From positions 310,001-374,000 of the forward strand of contig NZ_WEGI01000012.1 of assembly GCF_009604425.1 (NCBI RefSeq): a DNA stretch of 64,000 nt, in the 5' to 3' direction. The DNA comes from Nocardia aurantia. Its GTDB lineage: Bacteria > Actinomycetota > Actinomycetes > Mycobacteriales > Mycobacteriaceae. Position 1 is the first letter of the stretch. Each line of letters begins with the position of its first letter. Of this stretch, positions 33,449-40,489 are shown piece by piece. Position numbers and translations under genes: made by a program. The notes under the pieces are model-generated. The model made no database searches and was not told the DNA's origin. It worked only from the letters and a program-made list of their open reading frames with translations.

Positions 33449-34102
33449 ATGCCGCCGAGAGACCCCGAGGCGACCAAGGCCCGCATCTTCGACGCGGCGA
33501 CCCAGGAGTTCGCCGCCTACGGGATCGCCGGCGCCCGCGTCGACCGCATCGCGCGCAACGCGCAGGCCAACAAACAGCTGATCTACGCCTATTTCGGCGA
33601 CAAGGAACAGCTGTTCCACCAGGTCCTGGAAAAGGCGATGGTGCACGTGGCCGACTCGGTCAGCACCGATATCGACGACCTGGACAAGTGGGTCGACCAG
33701 CACATCGACTATCACCGCGCGCATCCGGAGTTCCTGCGGCTGCTGATGTGGGAGGCGCTCGAACTCGGCCAGGAGGGCGCCTCCGCCGGCGAGACCCGGA
33801 CCGCTCGCTACCAGGACAAGAAGGTCAAGGTCGACTCGGCCCAGCAGCGCGGCCTGATTCGCGCGGATCTGCCGCCCGGGCACGTGCTCATGCTGCTGAT
33901 GAGCCTGATCAACTATCCCGCCGCGGTCCCGCAGGTGCGCGGCTTCCTGCTCGGTCCGGACGGCGATCCGGGGCGCGCGCGGTCCGTGATCAAGGAGGCG
34001 GTGCGCCGCCTGGCCGCCCCGGCCGAGTCCGCTGCCGAAGGCGACCTCACCACCTCGGCCGAGACGGCCGCGAAAGGCGACCCCGCCGCCGGAATCCACT
34101 GA
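33449..34102 (+). CDS. TetR-family regulator of the divergent exporter
   Basis: A 217-residue TetR protein. The helix-turn-helix covers about 10-55 (KARIFDAATQEFAAYGIAGA, then VDRIARNAQANKQLIYAYFGDKEQLFHQV). The middle, with DDLDKWVDQHIDYHRAHPEFLRLLMWE, resembles the TetR_C domain of actinobacterial drug regulators. The last 25 residues are Ala/Glu-rich and include a repeat (PAESAAEGDLTTSAETAAKGD). It is divergent from the MFS exporter and most likely represses it and itself. The stop codon sits inside a terminator stem. Confidence 0.9.
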   Translation: MPPRDPEATKARIFDAATQEFAAYGIAGARVDRIARNAQANKQLIYAYFGDKEQLFHQVLEKAMVHVADSVSTDIDDLDKWVDQHIDYHRAHPEFLRLLMWEALELGQEGASAGETRTARYQDKKVKVDSAQQRGLIRADLPPGHVLMLLMSLINYPAAVPQVRGFLLGPDGDPGRARSVIKEAVRRLAAPAESAAEGDLTTSAETAAKGDPAAGIH

Positions 34103-34123
34103 AGGCCCGCACGTGGGCCTTCA
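34100..34123. terminator. Bidirectional terminator whose arms are the two stop codons
   Basis: TGAAGGCCC (34100-34108) and GGGCCTTCA (34115-34123) form a perfect 9-bp stem with a 6-nt loop. The left arm begins with the TetR TGA; the right arm ends with the complement of the peptidase gene TGA. Confidence 0.7.
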
Positions 34124-34774
34124 GGACCGGTCGCCGGTGAGAACCTCCAGGCGGTCGCCGTCGACCACCACCGCGTCGTCGTCGGTGAGGGCCCAGTGCG
34201 GAATGCCCGCGGCGCGATGACGATCGGCGATGCGGTCGCAGACCCCGTCCGGATCGGTGCCGGGCGAGTCGACGTGCGGGACGATCCGGTGATCCACCAA
34301 TCCCAGTCCGTCCCACCGTGCTTCGATACCACAGGCCGGCCGCACCTCGGCCGGATCGTCGGCGGCCTCGATACCGTGCAGGTCCGGGGTGAGCAGGCAC
34401 GCGCCGGCGCTGTAGCCGGCGTAGGCGAGCGCATCCGCCGCGAGCAGCCGCGGCAGCACGAGATCCGCACCGCTGAGCGCGAATCGGGCTCGCAGCACGA
34501 AGGTGTTGCCGCCGCGCACCCAGATCAGCGGGAACCGGGCGAGGGTGCGCTCCAGTTCGGCTTCGCGACCGGTGAATTCGCGCAGATCCAGTACTTCCGG
34601 CCGGAAACCGCGATCCCGCAACGGCTTCAGATCACTGGTCACCGCTCCCTGCCAGGCGGCGGGCCACGCGTCGCACGCGTTCGGGATCACGGCGACCGGC
34701 CCGGGAGTCCCGACGAGCGAGGCGAATCGGTCCTCGTGTCGCCCGAACCGGTAGCTGGACAGGAACAGTCGCAT
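34121..34774 (-). CDS. Peptidase E-like serine peptidase (family S51)
   Basis: A 217-residue protein of the S51/class I glutamine amidotransferase-like fold. It starts MRLFLSSYRFGRHED; the nucleophile elbow is YAGYSAGACLL with the catalytic serine, preceded by LIWVRGGNTFVLRARF and followed by LVDHRIVPHVDSP. Peptidase E proteins cleave Asp-X dipeptides; true specificity here is unproved. Its ATG overlaps the stop of the upstream gene (TGATG), and the three genes HIT, DinB-fold protein and this one form one coupled operon. Confidence 0.85.
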   Translation of the reverse strand: MRLFLSSYRFGRHEDRFASLVGTPGPVAVIPNACDAWPAAWQGAVTSDLKPLRDRGFRPEVLDLREFTGREAELERTLARFPLIWVRGGNTFVLRARFALSGADLVLPRLLAADALAYAGYSAGACLLTPDLHGIEAADDPAEVRPACGIEARWDGLGLVDHRIVPHVDSPGTDPDGVCDRIADRHRAAGIPHWALTDDDAVVVDGDRLEVLTGDRS

Positions 34775-35604
34775 CAGATGGTGAAGGCCAGGTTGCGGAC
34801 GATCCGCAGCGCGAGGTCGTGATTGCCGGATACGTCGATGCGGTCGAGTTCCGGCTCGGCGTCGACCCGGCCGCCGCACAGGCGCGCGAACAGCCGGGTG
34901 TCGAGGCGGATCACCGCGTCGGCCGGGCGGTCCAGGGATTCCGCCACCACCGCTCGTCCGTCCACCCGGATGTGCACGGTCCGCGCGTCCGCGCCGGTGA
35001 GTTCGAAGGTCAGCCGGCTGCCGTCGGGGGCGCCGCCGCGCTTGACCACCGTGCGGCCCAGCCCGGCCGTGAGTTCGTCGAGGCCCAGGTCGGCGCGTAG
35101 CGCGGCTTCCGCACCGGCGGGTTCGGTGCCGAGCGCGTCGGTGATGTCGAGTTCGTGCATCCAGCAGTCGAAGACGCGCGTGCGCATGAAGCGCGCGTAG
35201 GGGACCACACCCACCGGGGACGGCAGGGTCTGCTGCCATTCGGCCTCGCCGAGGGCCGCCAGCGCGGCTCCACGGCAGGCGGTCACCGACTCGAACCGGT
35301 CGAGCAGTTGCGCGCCGGTCAGTGGCCGCAGCGTGTCCAGCCAGGCCTCGTTGAGCGCGCCGATGTCGTTGCGCACGTGCGGCAGTGACCGCACGGCGGC
35401 GCCGATCTCGGGATTCGGCTCGCCCAGCAGCATCGACTCGATGGCGGTCACATGAGCCAGAACGTCGAACACGGTCCAGCCGGGCAGCGGCGACGCGGTG
35501 CGCCACTGCCGCTCGTCCAGCCCGGTTGCCGCCCGGCTCAATGCGGCCCACTGCGCGATGAGGGCCGTCGTCATCGTCGCGGGTTCGATCGGGACGGTCG
35601 TCAC
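34774..35604 (-). CDS. Maleylpyruvate isomerase/DinB-fold family protein
   Basis: A 276-residue protein of the mycothiol-dependent maleylpyruvate isomerase N-terminal (DinB_2-like) family. The four-helix bundle starts TTALIAQWAALSRAATGLDE and has the metal-ligand histidines in FDVLAHVTAIE and FDCWMHELDI. The C-terminal half resembles the SCP2-like second domain (TFELTGADARTVHIRVDGRAVV, RLFARLCGGR). Such proteins act in mycothiol-linked reactions; the substrate is unknown. It overlaps the HIT gene by 4 bp and the peptidase gene by 1 bp, so translation is coupled. Confidence 0.83.
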   Translation of the reverse strand: MTTVPIEPATMTTALIAQWAALSRAATGLDERQWRTASPLPGWTVFDVLAHVTAIESMLLGEPNPEIGAAVRSLPHVRNDIGALNEAWLDTLRPLTGAQLLDRFESVTACRGAALAALGEAEWQQTLPSPVGVVPYARFMRTRVFDCWMHELDITDALGTEPAGAEAALRADLGLDELTAGLGRTVVKRGGAPDGSRLTFELTGADARTVHIRVDGRAVVAESLDRPADAVIRLDTRLFARLCGGRVDAEPELDRIDVSGNHDLALRIVRNLAFTI

Positions 35605-36038
35605 GGGCGTTCGCCTTCCAGTCGCGCCAGTCCCGCGCGGATCGTCGCGGCGGTGGATTCCGGTTCGTGCGGCCGGCGCAGCAGGAAACCTTTTGCGAAG
35701 GCCAGCGTGTCGCCGCTACGGCGGGGCACCACGTGCAGGTGCACGTGCGGTACGGTCTGGAATGCCGAACGGCCGTCGTTGAGCAGCAGATTGGCGCCGT
35801 CGGCGCCGAGCTCGCTGCGGCGCAGGGCCTTTGCGAGGCGATGTCCGAGGGTGAAGATCACGGCGCCGGTCTCGTGGTCGAGTTCGTCGAGATCGGTCGC
35901 GTGCCGCTTGGGAATCACCAGCGTGTGACCGCGTGCGATGGGGCGGATGTCGAGAAACGCGTACAGCGCGTCGGTCTCGTGGACCGCGGTGGCGGGGGCG
36001 TCGCCCGACACGATCCGGCAGAAAATACAGCCCGTCAC
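35601..36038 (-). CDS. HIT-family nucleotide hydrolase
   Basis: A 145-residue histidine-triad protein. It opens CIFCRIVSGDAPATAVHE, has ARGHTLVIPKRHATDLDEL, and the active-site triad HVHLHVVPR (H-x-H-x-H) at about residue 100. HIT proteins hydrolyse or transfer nucleotides from AMP-type substrates. It is the first gene of the three-gene operon. The GTG start at 36038 is supported by a leaderless -10 box. A 4-bp GTGA overlap couples it to the next gene. Confidence 0.92.
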   Translation of the reverse strand: MTGCIFCRIVSGDAPATAVHETDALYAFLDIRPIARGHTLVIPKRHATDLDELDHETGAVIFTLGHRLAKALRRSELGADGANLLLNDGRSAFQTVPHVHLHVVPRRSGDTLAFAKGFLLRRPHEPESTAATIRAGLARLEGERP

Positions 36039-36045
36039 CGATCGA

Positions 36046-36051
36046 ACCCTA
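36046..36051 (-). promoter_or_regulatory. -10 box TAGGGT of the HIT operon, leaderless type
   Basis: On the minus strand TAGGGT ends 7 nt before the GTG at 36038. Confidence 0.5.
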
Positions 36052-36155
36052 CGGCATCGTAGGTGTGTCCTACGTCATGCTGAATAGGGGGCAATTGGGA
36101 GAATCCTCACTTGGCTATGTGATGTTGATCTCGGCTAGGCTCACCGCCAGCCGGG

Positions 36156-36161
36156 TACAGT
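36156..36161 (+). promoter_or_regulatory. Candidate -10 box TACAGT of the pnt operon
   Basis: TACAGT lies 15 bp before a 22-bp palindrome, giving a leader of about 115 nt before pntAA. An alternative is TAGGCT at 36136 with TTGGCT at 36111. Confidence 0.4.
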
Positions 36162-36176
36162 TGCGACAATCGTCAC

Positions 36177-36198
36177 GAACTTACTGAAGAGTAAGTTC
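36177..36198 (+). promoter_or_regulatory. 22-bp palindrome upstream of pntAA
   Basis: GAACTTACT-GAAG-AGTAAGTTC, a perfect 9-bp inverted repeat around a 4-bp centre and AT-rich against the background. It sits just after the candidate -10 box, a repressor position; an mRNA hairpin is the alternative. Confidence 0.6.
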
Positions 36199-36282
36199 CG
36201 AAGCGCCCGATCGGCCACCGGCGGCGGCCCACCACGGAAGGTGGGGGCCAGCTTCGGCCGTTACGAGTAAGGAAGATGAGCA

Positions 36283-37536
36283 GTGGAGACAACGCAGAGC
36301 GTTCCCCACGGCACGCGTGTCGGTGTGGTTCGGGAGTCCAATCCCGACGAGCGCCGGGTCGCGTTGGTACCGAAGATCGTTCCGGCCCTGGTGAAGCAGG
36401 GTGTGGAGGTCGTCGTGGAGCCGGGTGCGGGCCTGGGTGCGCTGATTCCGGACGAGGCGTACACGGCCGCGGGCGCGGTGCTCGGTGATCCGTGGTCGGC
36501 GGAGGTGGTCGTGAAGGTCGCTCCGCCGAACGACTCGGAGATCGCGAAACTGTCGGCGGGGCAGACACTCATCGGATTCCTCGCGCCGCGCAACGCGGAC
36601 ACCAAGATCGGCGCGCTGAAGGCCGCCGGTGTGCAGGCGTTCGCGGTGGAGGCGATCCCGCGGATCTCGCGCGCGCAGGTGATGGATGCCTTGTCGTCGC
36701 AGGCGAATGTCTCCGGTTACAAGGCTGTTCTGGTCGCCGCGTCGGAGTCGACGCGGTTCTTCCCGATGTTGACCACCGCGGCCGGGACGGTGAAGCCGGC
36801 GACGGTGCTGATTCTCGGCGTGGGTGTCGCGGGGTTGCAGGCGCTGGCGACGGCGAAGCGCCTCGGCGGCCGGACCACCGGGTACGACGTGCGGCCGGAG
36901 GTCGCCGATCAGGTGCGGTCGGTGGGCGCGCAGTGGCTGGATCTGGGTATCGAAGCCGCCGGTGAGGGCGGGTACGCCCGCGAGCTCACCGAGGACGAGA
37001 AGGCGCAGCAGCAGCTGGCGTTGGAGAACGCGATCAAGGGTTTCGATGTCGTGATCACCACCGCGCTGGTGCCGGGTCGTCCCGCGCCGCGGCTGGTGAC
37101 CGCGGCGGCGGTGGAGGGTATGAAGCCCGGCAGCGTGATCGTGGATCTGGCCGGGGAGACCGGGGGCAACTGCGAGCTGACCGAACCGGGTAAGACGGTG
37201 GTCAAGCACGGTGTCACGATCGCCTCGCCGCTGAACCTGCCGGCGACGATGCCCGAGCACGCGTCGGAGCTGTACTCCAAGAACATCCAGGCGCTGCTGG
37301 AGTTGATGCTGAAAGACGGTGCGCTGGCACCGGATTTCGGCGATCAGGTGCTGGCCGACTCGTGCGTCACCCGCGACCGCGAAGCTCCCGCTGCCCCGGC
37401 TGCGGCTGATCCGGCGCCCGCGCAGGTGGACGCTCCGGTCACCGATTCCGCTCCGGCGGCGGCCGATTCCGCCGCAGTGGATGCTCCGGCTGCGGACCCT
37501 TCCACGGCTTCTCCCGATTCGAAGGCGGGTAACTGA
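36283..37536 (+). CDS. pntAA: NAD(P) transhydrogenase alpha subunit, part 1 (NAD-binding)
   Basis: A 417-residue soluble dI domain of the proton-translocating transhydrogenase, which binds NAD(H). Visible are RVGVVRESNPDERRVALVPK, the alanine-dehydrogenase-like N-domain, the Rossmann loop VLILGVGVAGLQALATAKRL and the mobile region ITTALVPGRPAPRLVT. The C-terminal 45 residues are Ala/Pro/Asp-rich and link to the membrane part. The GTG at 36283 follows AAGGAAG at 7 nt. The split AA/AB arrangement is typical of actinobacteria. The operon continues with a 1-bp overlap. Confidence 0.95.
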   Translation: METTQSVPHGTRVGVVRESNPDERRVALVPKIVPALVKQGVEVVVEPGAGLGALIPDEAYTAAGAVLGDPWSAEVVVKVAPPNDSEIAKLSAGQTLIGFLAPRNADTKIGALKAAGVQAFAVEAIPRISRAQVMDALSSQANVSGYKAVLVAASESTRFFPMLTTAAGTVKPATVLILGVGVAGLQALATAKRLGGRTTGYDVRPEVADQVRSVGAQWLDLGIEAAGEGGYARELTEDEKAQQQLALENAIKGFDVVITTALVPGRPAPRLVTAAAVEGMKPGSVIVDLAGETGGNCELTEPGKTVVKHGVTIASPLNLPATMPEHASELYSKNIQALLELMLKDGALAPDFGDQVLADSCVTRDREAPAAPAAADPAPAQVDAPVTDSAPAAADSAAVDAPAADPSTASPDSKAGN

Positions 37537-37868
37537 TGTACACCGAGTTGCTGGCGAATATCGCGATTCTGGTGCTGTCCGGGTTCGTCGGCTTCGCCGT
37601 GATCTCGAAGGTGCCCAACACCCTGCACACGCCGTTGATGTCGGGCACCAACGCGATTCACGGGATCGTGGTGCTGGGCGCGCTGGTGGTGCTGGGCAAG
37701 ATCGAGCATCCGTCGATCGCGGAGCAGATCATCCTGTTCGTGGCCGTCGTGTTCGGAACCCTGAACGTGATCGGTGGCTTCGTGGTCACCGACCGGATGC
37801 TGGGCATGTTCAAAGCGAAGAAGCCTGCGGCGCAGGACAACTCCGCCGGTGAGAAGGCGGGGAAGTAA
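37536..37868 (+). CDS. pntAB: NAD(P) transhydrogenase alpha subunit, part 2 (membrane)
   Basis: A 110-residue membrane subunit of the transhydrogenase with three to four helices: LANIAILVLSGFVGFAVISK, AIHGIVVLGALVVLGK, IILFVAVVFGTLNVIGGFVV. The last 20 residues are charged and flexible. It forms part of the proton channel with PntB. Its ATG overlaps the pntAA stop (TGATG), and pntB starts 3 bp after its stop. Confidence 0.95.
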   Translation: MYTELLANIAILVLSGFVGFAVISKVPNTLHTPLMSGTNAIHGIVVLGALVVLGKIEHPSIAEQIILFVAVVFGTLNVIGGFVVTDRMLGMFKAKKPAAQDNSAGEKAGK

Positions 37869-37871
37869 GCC

Positions 37872-39284
37872 ATGGACAATCTCGTCAACATTCTCTACAT
37901 CATCGCGTTCGCGCTGTTCATCTACGGTCTGATGGGCCTGACCGGCCCGAAGACGGCGGTGCGCGGCAACCAGATCGCCGCGGTCGGTATGGCGCTGGCG
38001 GTGGTCGCGACGTTCATCTCGATCCGGCACACGAACAACTGGATCCTCATCGTCGCCGGCCTGGTTGTCGGTGTGGCGCTGGGTGTCCCGCCGGCCCGGT
38101 TCACCAAGATGACGGCGATGCCGCAGCTGGTGGCCGCGTTCAACGGCGTCGGCGGCGGTACGGTCGCGCTGATCGCGTGGTCGGAATTCCTGGACACCCA
38201 AGGCTTCTCGCGGATCCCGGAACAGCCGACCGTGCACATCGTGATCGCGTCGCTGTTCGCCGCGGTGATCGGGTCGATCTCGTTCTGGGGCTCGGTGATC
38301 GCGTTCGGCAAGCTGCAGGAGATCCTGCCCGGTAAGCCGATCGGGATCGGGAAACTGCAGCAGCCGTTGAACATTCTGCTGTTCGCCGGCGCGGTCGCCT
38401 CGGCGATCGTGATCGGCGTCGGCGCCACCGGCGACGGTGTGTCCGGCTGGTGGATGGTGCTGCTGCTGGTGCTGGCCGCGATCCTCGGCCTGATGGTGGT
38501 GCTGCCGATCGGCGGCGCCGACATGCCGGTGGTCATCTCCCTGCTCAACGCGCTGACCGGATTGTCCGCCGCAGCAGCCGGTCTGGCGTTGAACAACACC
38601 GCGATGATCGTGGCGGGCATGATCGTCGGCGCGTCCGGCACCATCCTCACCAACCTGATGGCCAAGGCGATGAACCGGTCCATCCCGGCCATCGTCGCCG
38701 GCGGGTTCGGTGGCGGCGGCGCGGTCGCGTCGGCCGGTGACGGCGAGCAGAAGCAGGCCAAGGCCACCTCCGCCGCCGATGCCGCGATCCAGATGGCCTA
38801 CGCCAACCAGGTGATCGTGGTCCCGGGCTACGGTATGGCCGTCGCGCAGGCCCAGCACGCGGTCAAGGAGATGGCGTCGCTGCTGGAGGCCAAGGGTGTG
38901 GAGGTCAAGTACGCGATCCACCCGGTCGCCGGTCGCATGCCCGGTCACATGAACGTGCTGCTGGCCGAGGCCGAGGTCTCCTACGACGCGATGAAGGAAA
39001 TGGACGACATCAACGGCGAATTCGGCCGCACCGATGTCGCCCTGGTCATCGGCGCCAACGACGTCACCAACCCGGCCGCCCGCGAGGACGCCGCCAGCCC
39101 CATCTACGGCATGCCGGTACTCAACGTCGACCAGGCCAAGAGCGTGATCGTGCTGAAGCGTTCGATGAACTCCGGCTTCGCCGGCATCGACAACCCGCTG
39201 TTCTACAGCGACCACACCTCGATGCTGTTCGGCGACGCCAAGAAGTCCGTCGGCGCCGTCACCGAGGAACTCAAAGCACTGTGA
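37872..39284 (+). CDS. pntB: NAD(P) transhydrogenase beta subunit
   Basis: A 470-residue beta subunit. Nine or so membrane helices occupy about residues 1-265 (LVNILYIIAFALFIYGLMGL, then GGTVALIAWSEFL, PVVISLLNALTGLSAAAAGL). The soluble NADP-binding dIII domain follows, with VIVVPGYGMAVAQAQHAV, YAIHPVAGRMPGHMNVLLAE, LVIGANDVTNPAARED and IVLKRSMNSGFAGIDN. The enzyme uses the proton gradient to make NADPH from NADH, which suits heavy lipid synthesis. The operon ends at a strong hairpin. Confidence 0.96.
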   Translation: MDNLVNILYIIAFALFIYGLMGLTGPKTAVRGNQIAAVGMALAVVATFISIRHTNNWILIVAGLVVGVALGVPPARFTKMTAMPQLVAAFNGVGGGTVALIAWSEFLDTQGFSRIPEQPTVHIVIASLFAAVIGSISFWGSVIAFGKLQEILPGKPIGIGKLQQPLNILLFAGAVASAIVIGVGATGDGVSGWWMVLLLVLAAILGLMVVLPIGGADMPVVISLLNALTGLSAAAAGLALNNTAMIVAGMIVGASGTILTNLMAKAMNRSIPAIVAGGFGGGGAVASAGDGEQKQAKATSAADAAIQMAYANQVIVVPGYGMAVAQAQHAVKEMASLLEAKGVEVKYAIHPVAGRMPGHMNVLLAEAEVSYDAMKEMDDINGEFGRTDVALVIGANDVTNPAAREDAASPIYGMPVLNVDQAKSVIVLKRSMNSGFAGIDNPLFYSDHTSMLFGDAKKSVGAVTEELKAL

Positions 39285-39292
39285 ACACCTGC

Positions 39293-39328
39293 GCGAGGGC
39301 CCCGTTCGTCATGGAACGGGGCCCTCGC
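39293..39328 (+). terminator. Terminator of the pnt operon
   Basis: GCGAGGGCCCCGTTC and its perfect complement form a 15-bp stem with loop GTCATG, starting 8 bp after the pntB stop and followed by CTTGT. Confidence 0.8.
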
Positions 39329-39436
39329 CTTGTGCCGCAACCGATCTGCGTCGGGGCCTGCCTGTCACCCCGACTGCCCAATCTGTCCTAGGATCGGCTC
39401 CGGCCGCCGTCGTGCGGCCCGAAGGAGGGGATCAGC

Positions 39437-39763
39437 ATGACAATTCGTGACTTCTTCCGCCCGTTGAGCGTGGCACAGGATGCGCCGGTCTACGGGACGC
39501 CGGTGGAGACCGCCGACGGATCCACGATCATCACGGTCGCGTCGCCGGGCGGCTGGTTACGTCCGGGGATGCGCCCGATCGGGGTCTTCGTCGTCCACGG
39601 CGGCCAGGTGACCTGGTCCGCGGCCGAGGACAACACCCGCATCGCGCTCCTCGGCGAGACGATCGGACTGCTGAGCGCGGTGATAGCCACCCTCGCCGTC
39701 CTGCGCCGGCCGCCGTGGCCGGATCTGGCGCTGCGCCGCGACGGCAGCGTCGGCCCCCGCTGA
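39437..39763 (+). CDS. Small single-span membrane protein (YtfJ/GerW-like start)
   Basis: A 108-residue protein starting at ATG 39437 behind AAGGAGG. The first half (YGTPVETADGSTIITVAS, then RPIGVFVVHGGQVTWSAAED) resembles actinobacterial proteins annotated as YtfJ-like sporulation proteins, although these bacteria do not sporulate. The second half holds one transmembrane helix (ALLGETIGLLSAVIATLAVL) and a short charged tail. Function unknown. Confidence 0.7.
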   Translation: MTIRDFFRPLSVAQDAPVYGTPVETADGSTIITVASPGGWLRPGMRPIGVFVVHGGQVTWSAAEDNTRIALLGETIGLLSAVIATLAVLRRPPWPDLALRRDGSVGPR

Positions 39764-39820
39764 GCAACGCGATGTCCGTCGGACGGTACGTCCGCGCACC
39801 GATGAGATGAGCGCAGCGGT

Positions 39821-40363
39821 TCAGCGCGCGGCCGGGGGCGGATCGTCGGCGTGCCGGAGGAAGTCGTCGACCATCCGGTGGTTGAGGCGGGCCAGCGCGG
39901 CCAGATCGTCGGAGTTCCAGTCGTCCAGGCAGTCCCGGATGACCCGGCGGCCGACCGCGCGCATCGCGTCGACCGCATCCGCGCCGGCGGTGGTCAGGCG
40001 CACCCGCTGCGCGCGGCGGTCGCAGGGGTCGGGTACCCGGGTGACGAATCCGCTGCGCTCCAGCCGCTGGACCTGCCGGGTGATGTGCGGCGCCTCGACG
40101 TCCAGGCGGGCCGCGATCTCACCGAGCCGCAACGGTTCGCCGGCCTCGGCGAGCACCCGTAGCAGCGGCACGTTCGCGCGGTCGACGTCGACGCCGGCCT
40201 CGGCGGCGGTCCGGTCGTGGCGGCGGGCCCGGGTGAGCATGTGTGCGATCCGGGTCAGCGCGCGTTCGAGTTCCGCGATGTGATCGGCGTCGGCGCTCGT
40301 CCGGGCGGGCGGCTCCTCGTCCGCATCGAGATCGTTTTCGGGGGTAGCTGGAGCCCGGCGCAT
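39821..40363 (-). CDS. MarR-family transcriptional regulator
   Basis: A 180-residue winged-helix protein of the MarR type: helical N-terminus after a 25-residue acidic extension, then the DNA-binding core EPLRLGEIAARLDVEAPHITRQVQRLERSGFVTRVPDPCDRRAQRV-like region at about 80-125 and the C-terminal dimer helices. It is divergent from an MFS transporter with a palindrome between, so it probably represses that gene and itself. The ATG at 40363 is set by a leaderless -10 box. Confidence 0.9.
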   Translation of the reverse strand: MRRAPATPENDLDADEEPPARTSADADHIAELERALTRIAHMLTRARRHDRTAAEAGVDVDRANVPLLRVLAEAGEPLRLGEIAARLDVEAPHITRQVQRLERSGFVTRVPDPCDRRAQRVRLTTAGADAVDAMRAVGRRVIRDCLDDWNSDDLAALARLNHRMVDDFLRHADDPPPAAR

Positions 40364-40369
40364 GGGGTT

Positions 40370-40375
40370 ATTCTA
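40370..40375 (-). promoter_or_regulatory. -10 box TAGAAT of the MarR gene, leaderless type
   Basis: On the minus strand TAGAAT ends 6 nt before the ATG at 40363. Confidence 0.5.
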
Positions 40376-40385
40376 CGAGGCGAGT

Positions 40386-40404
40386 TACTTAAGTTAGGTA
40401 AGTA
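40386..40404. promoter_or_regulatory. TACTTA-N7-TAAGTA palindrome between MarR and MFS genes
   Basis: A perfect 6-bp inverted repeat with a 7-bp spacer, AT-rich, located where the -35 box of the MarR promoter would be and 86 bp before the MFS start. Candidate MarR operator. Confidence 0.6.
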
Positions 40405-40489
40405 TGCCGTGATCCGCCGCACGACGCGGTGCCGCGCCGATCCGGCCATGTGGGGACCCCGTTTTCGGGACGAGGATGAGGACATACAG

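Noticed and set aside
37344-39215. 623-codon minus-strand frame opposite pntAB-pntB
   Set aside because: Shadow of the transhydrogenase genes, His/Gln/Asp-rich with no recognised domain.
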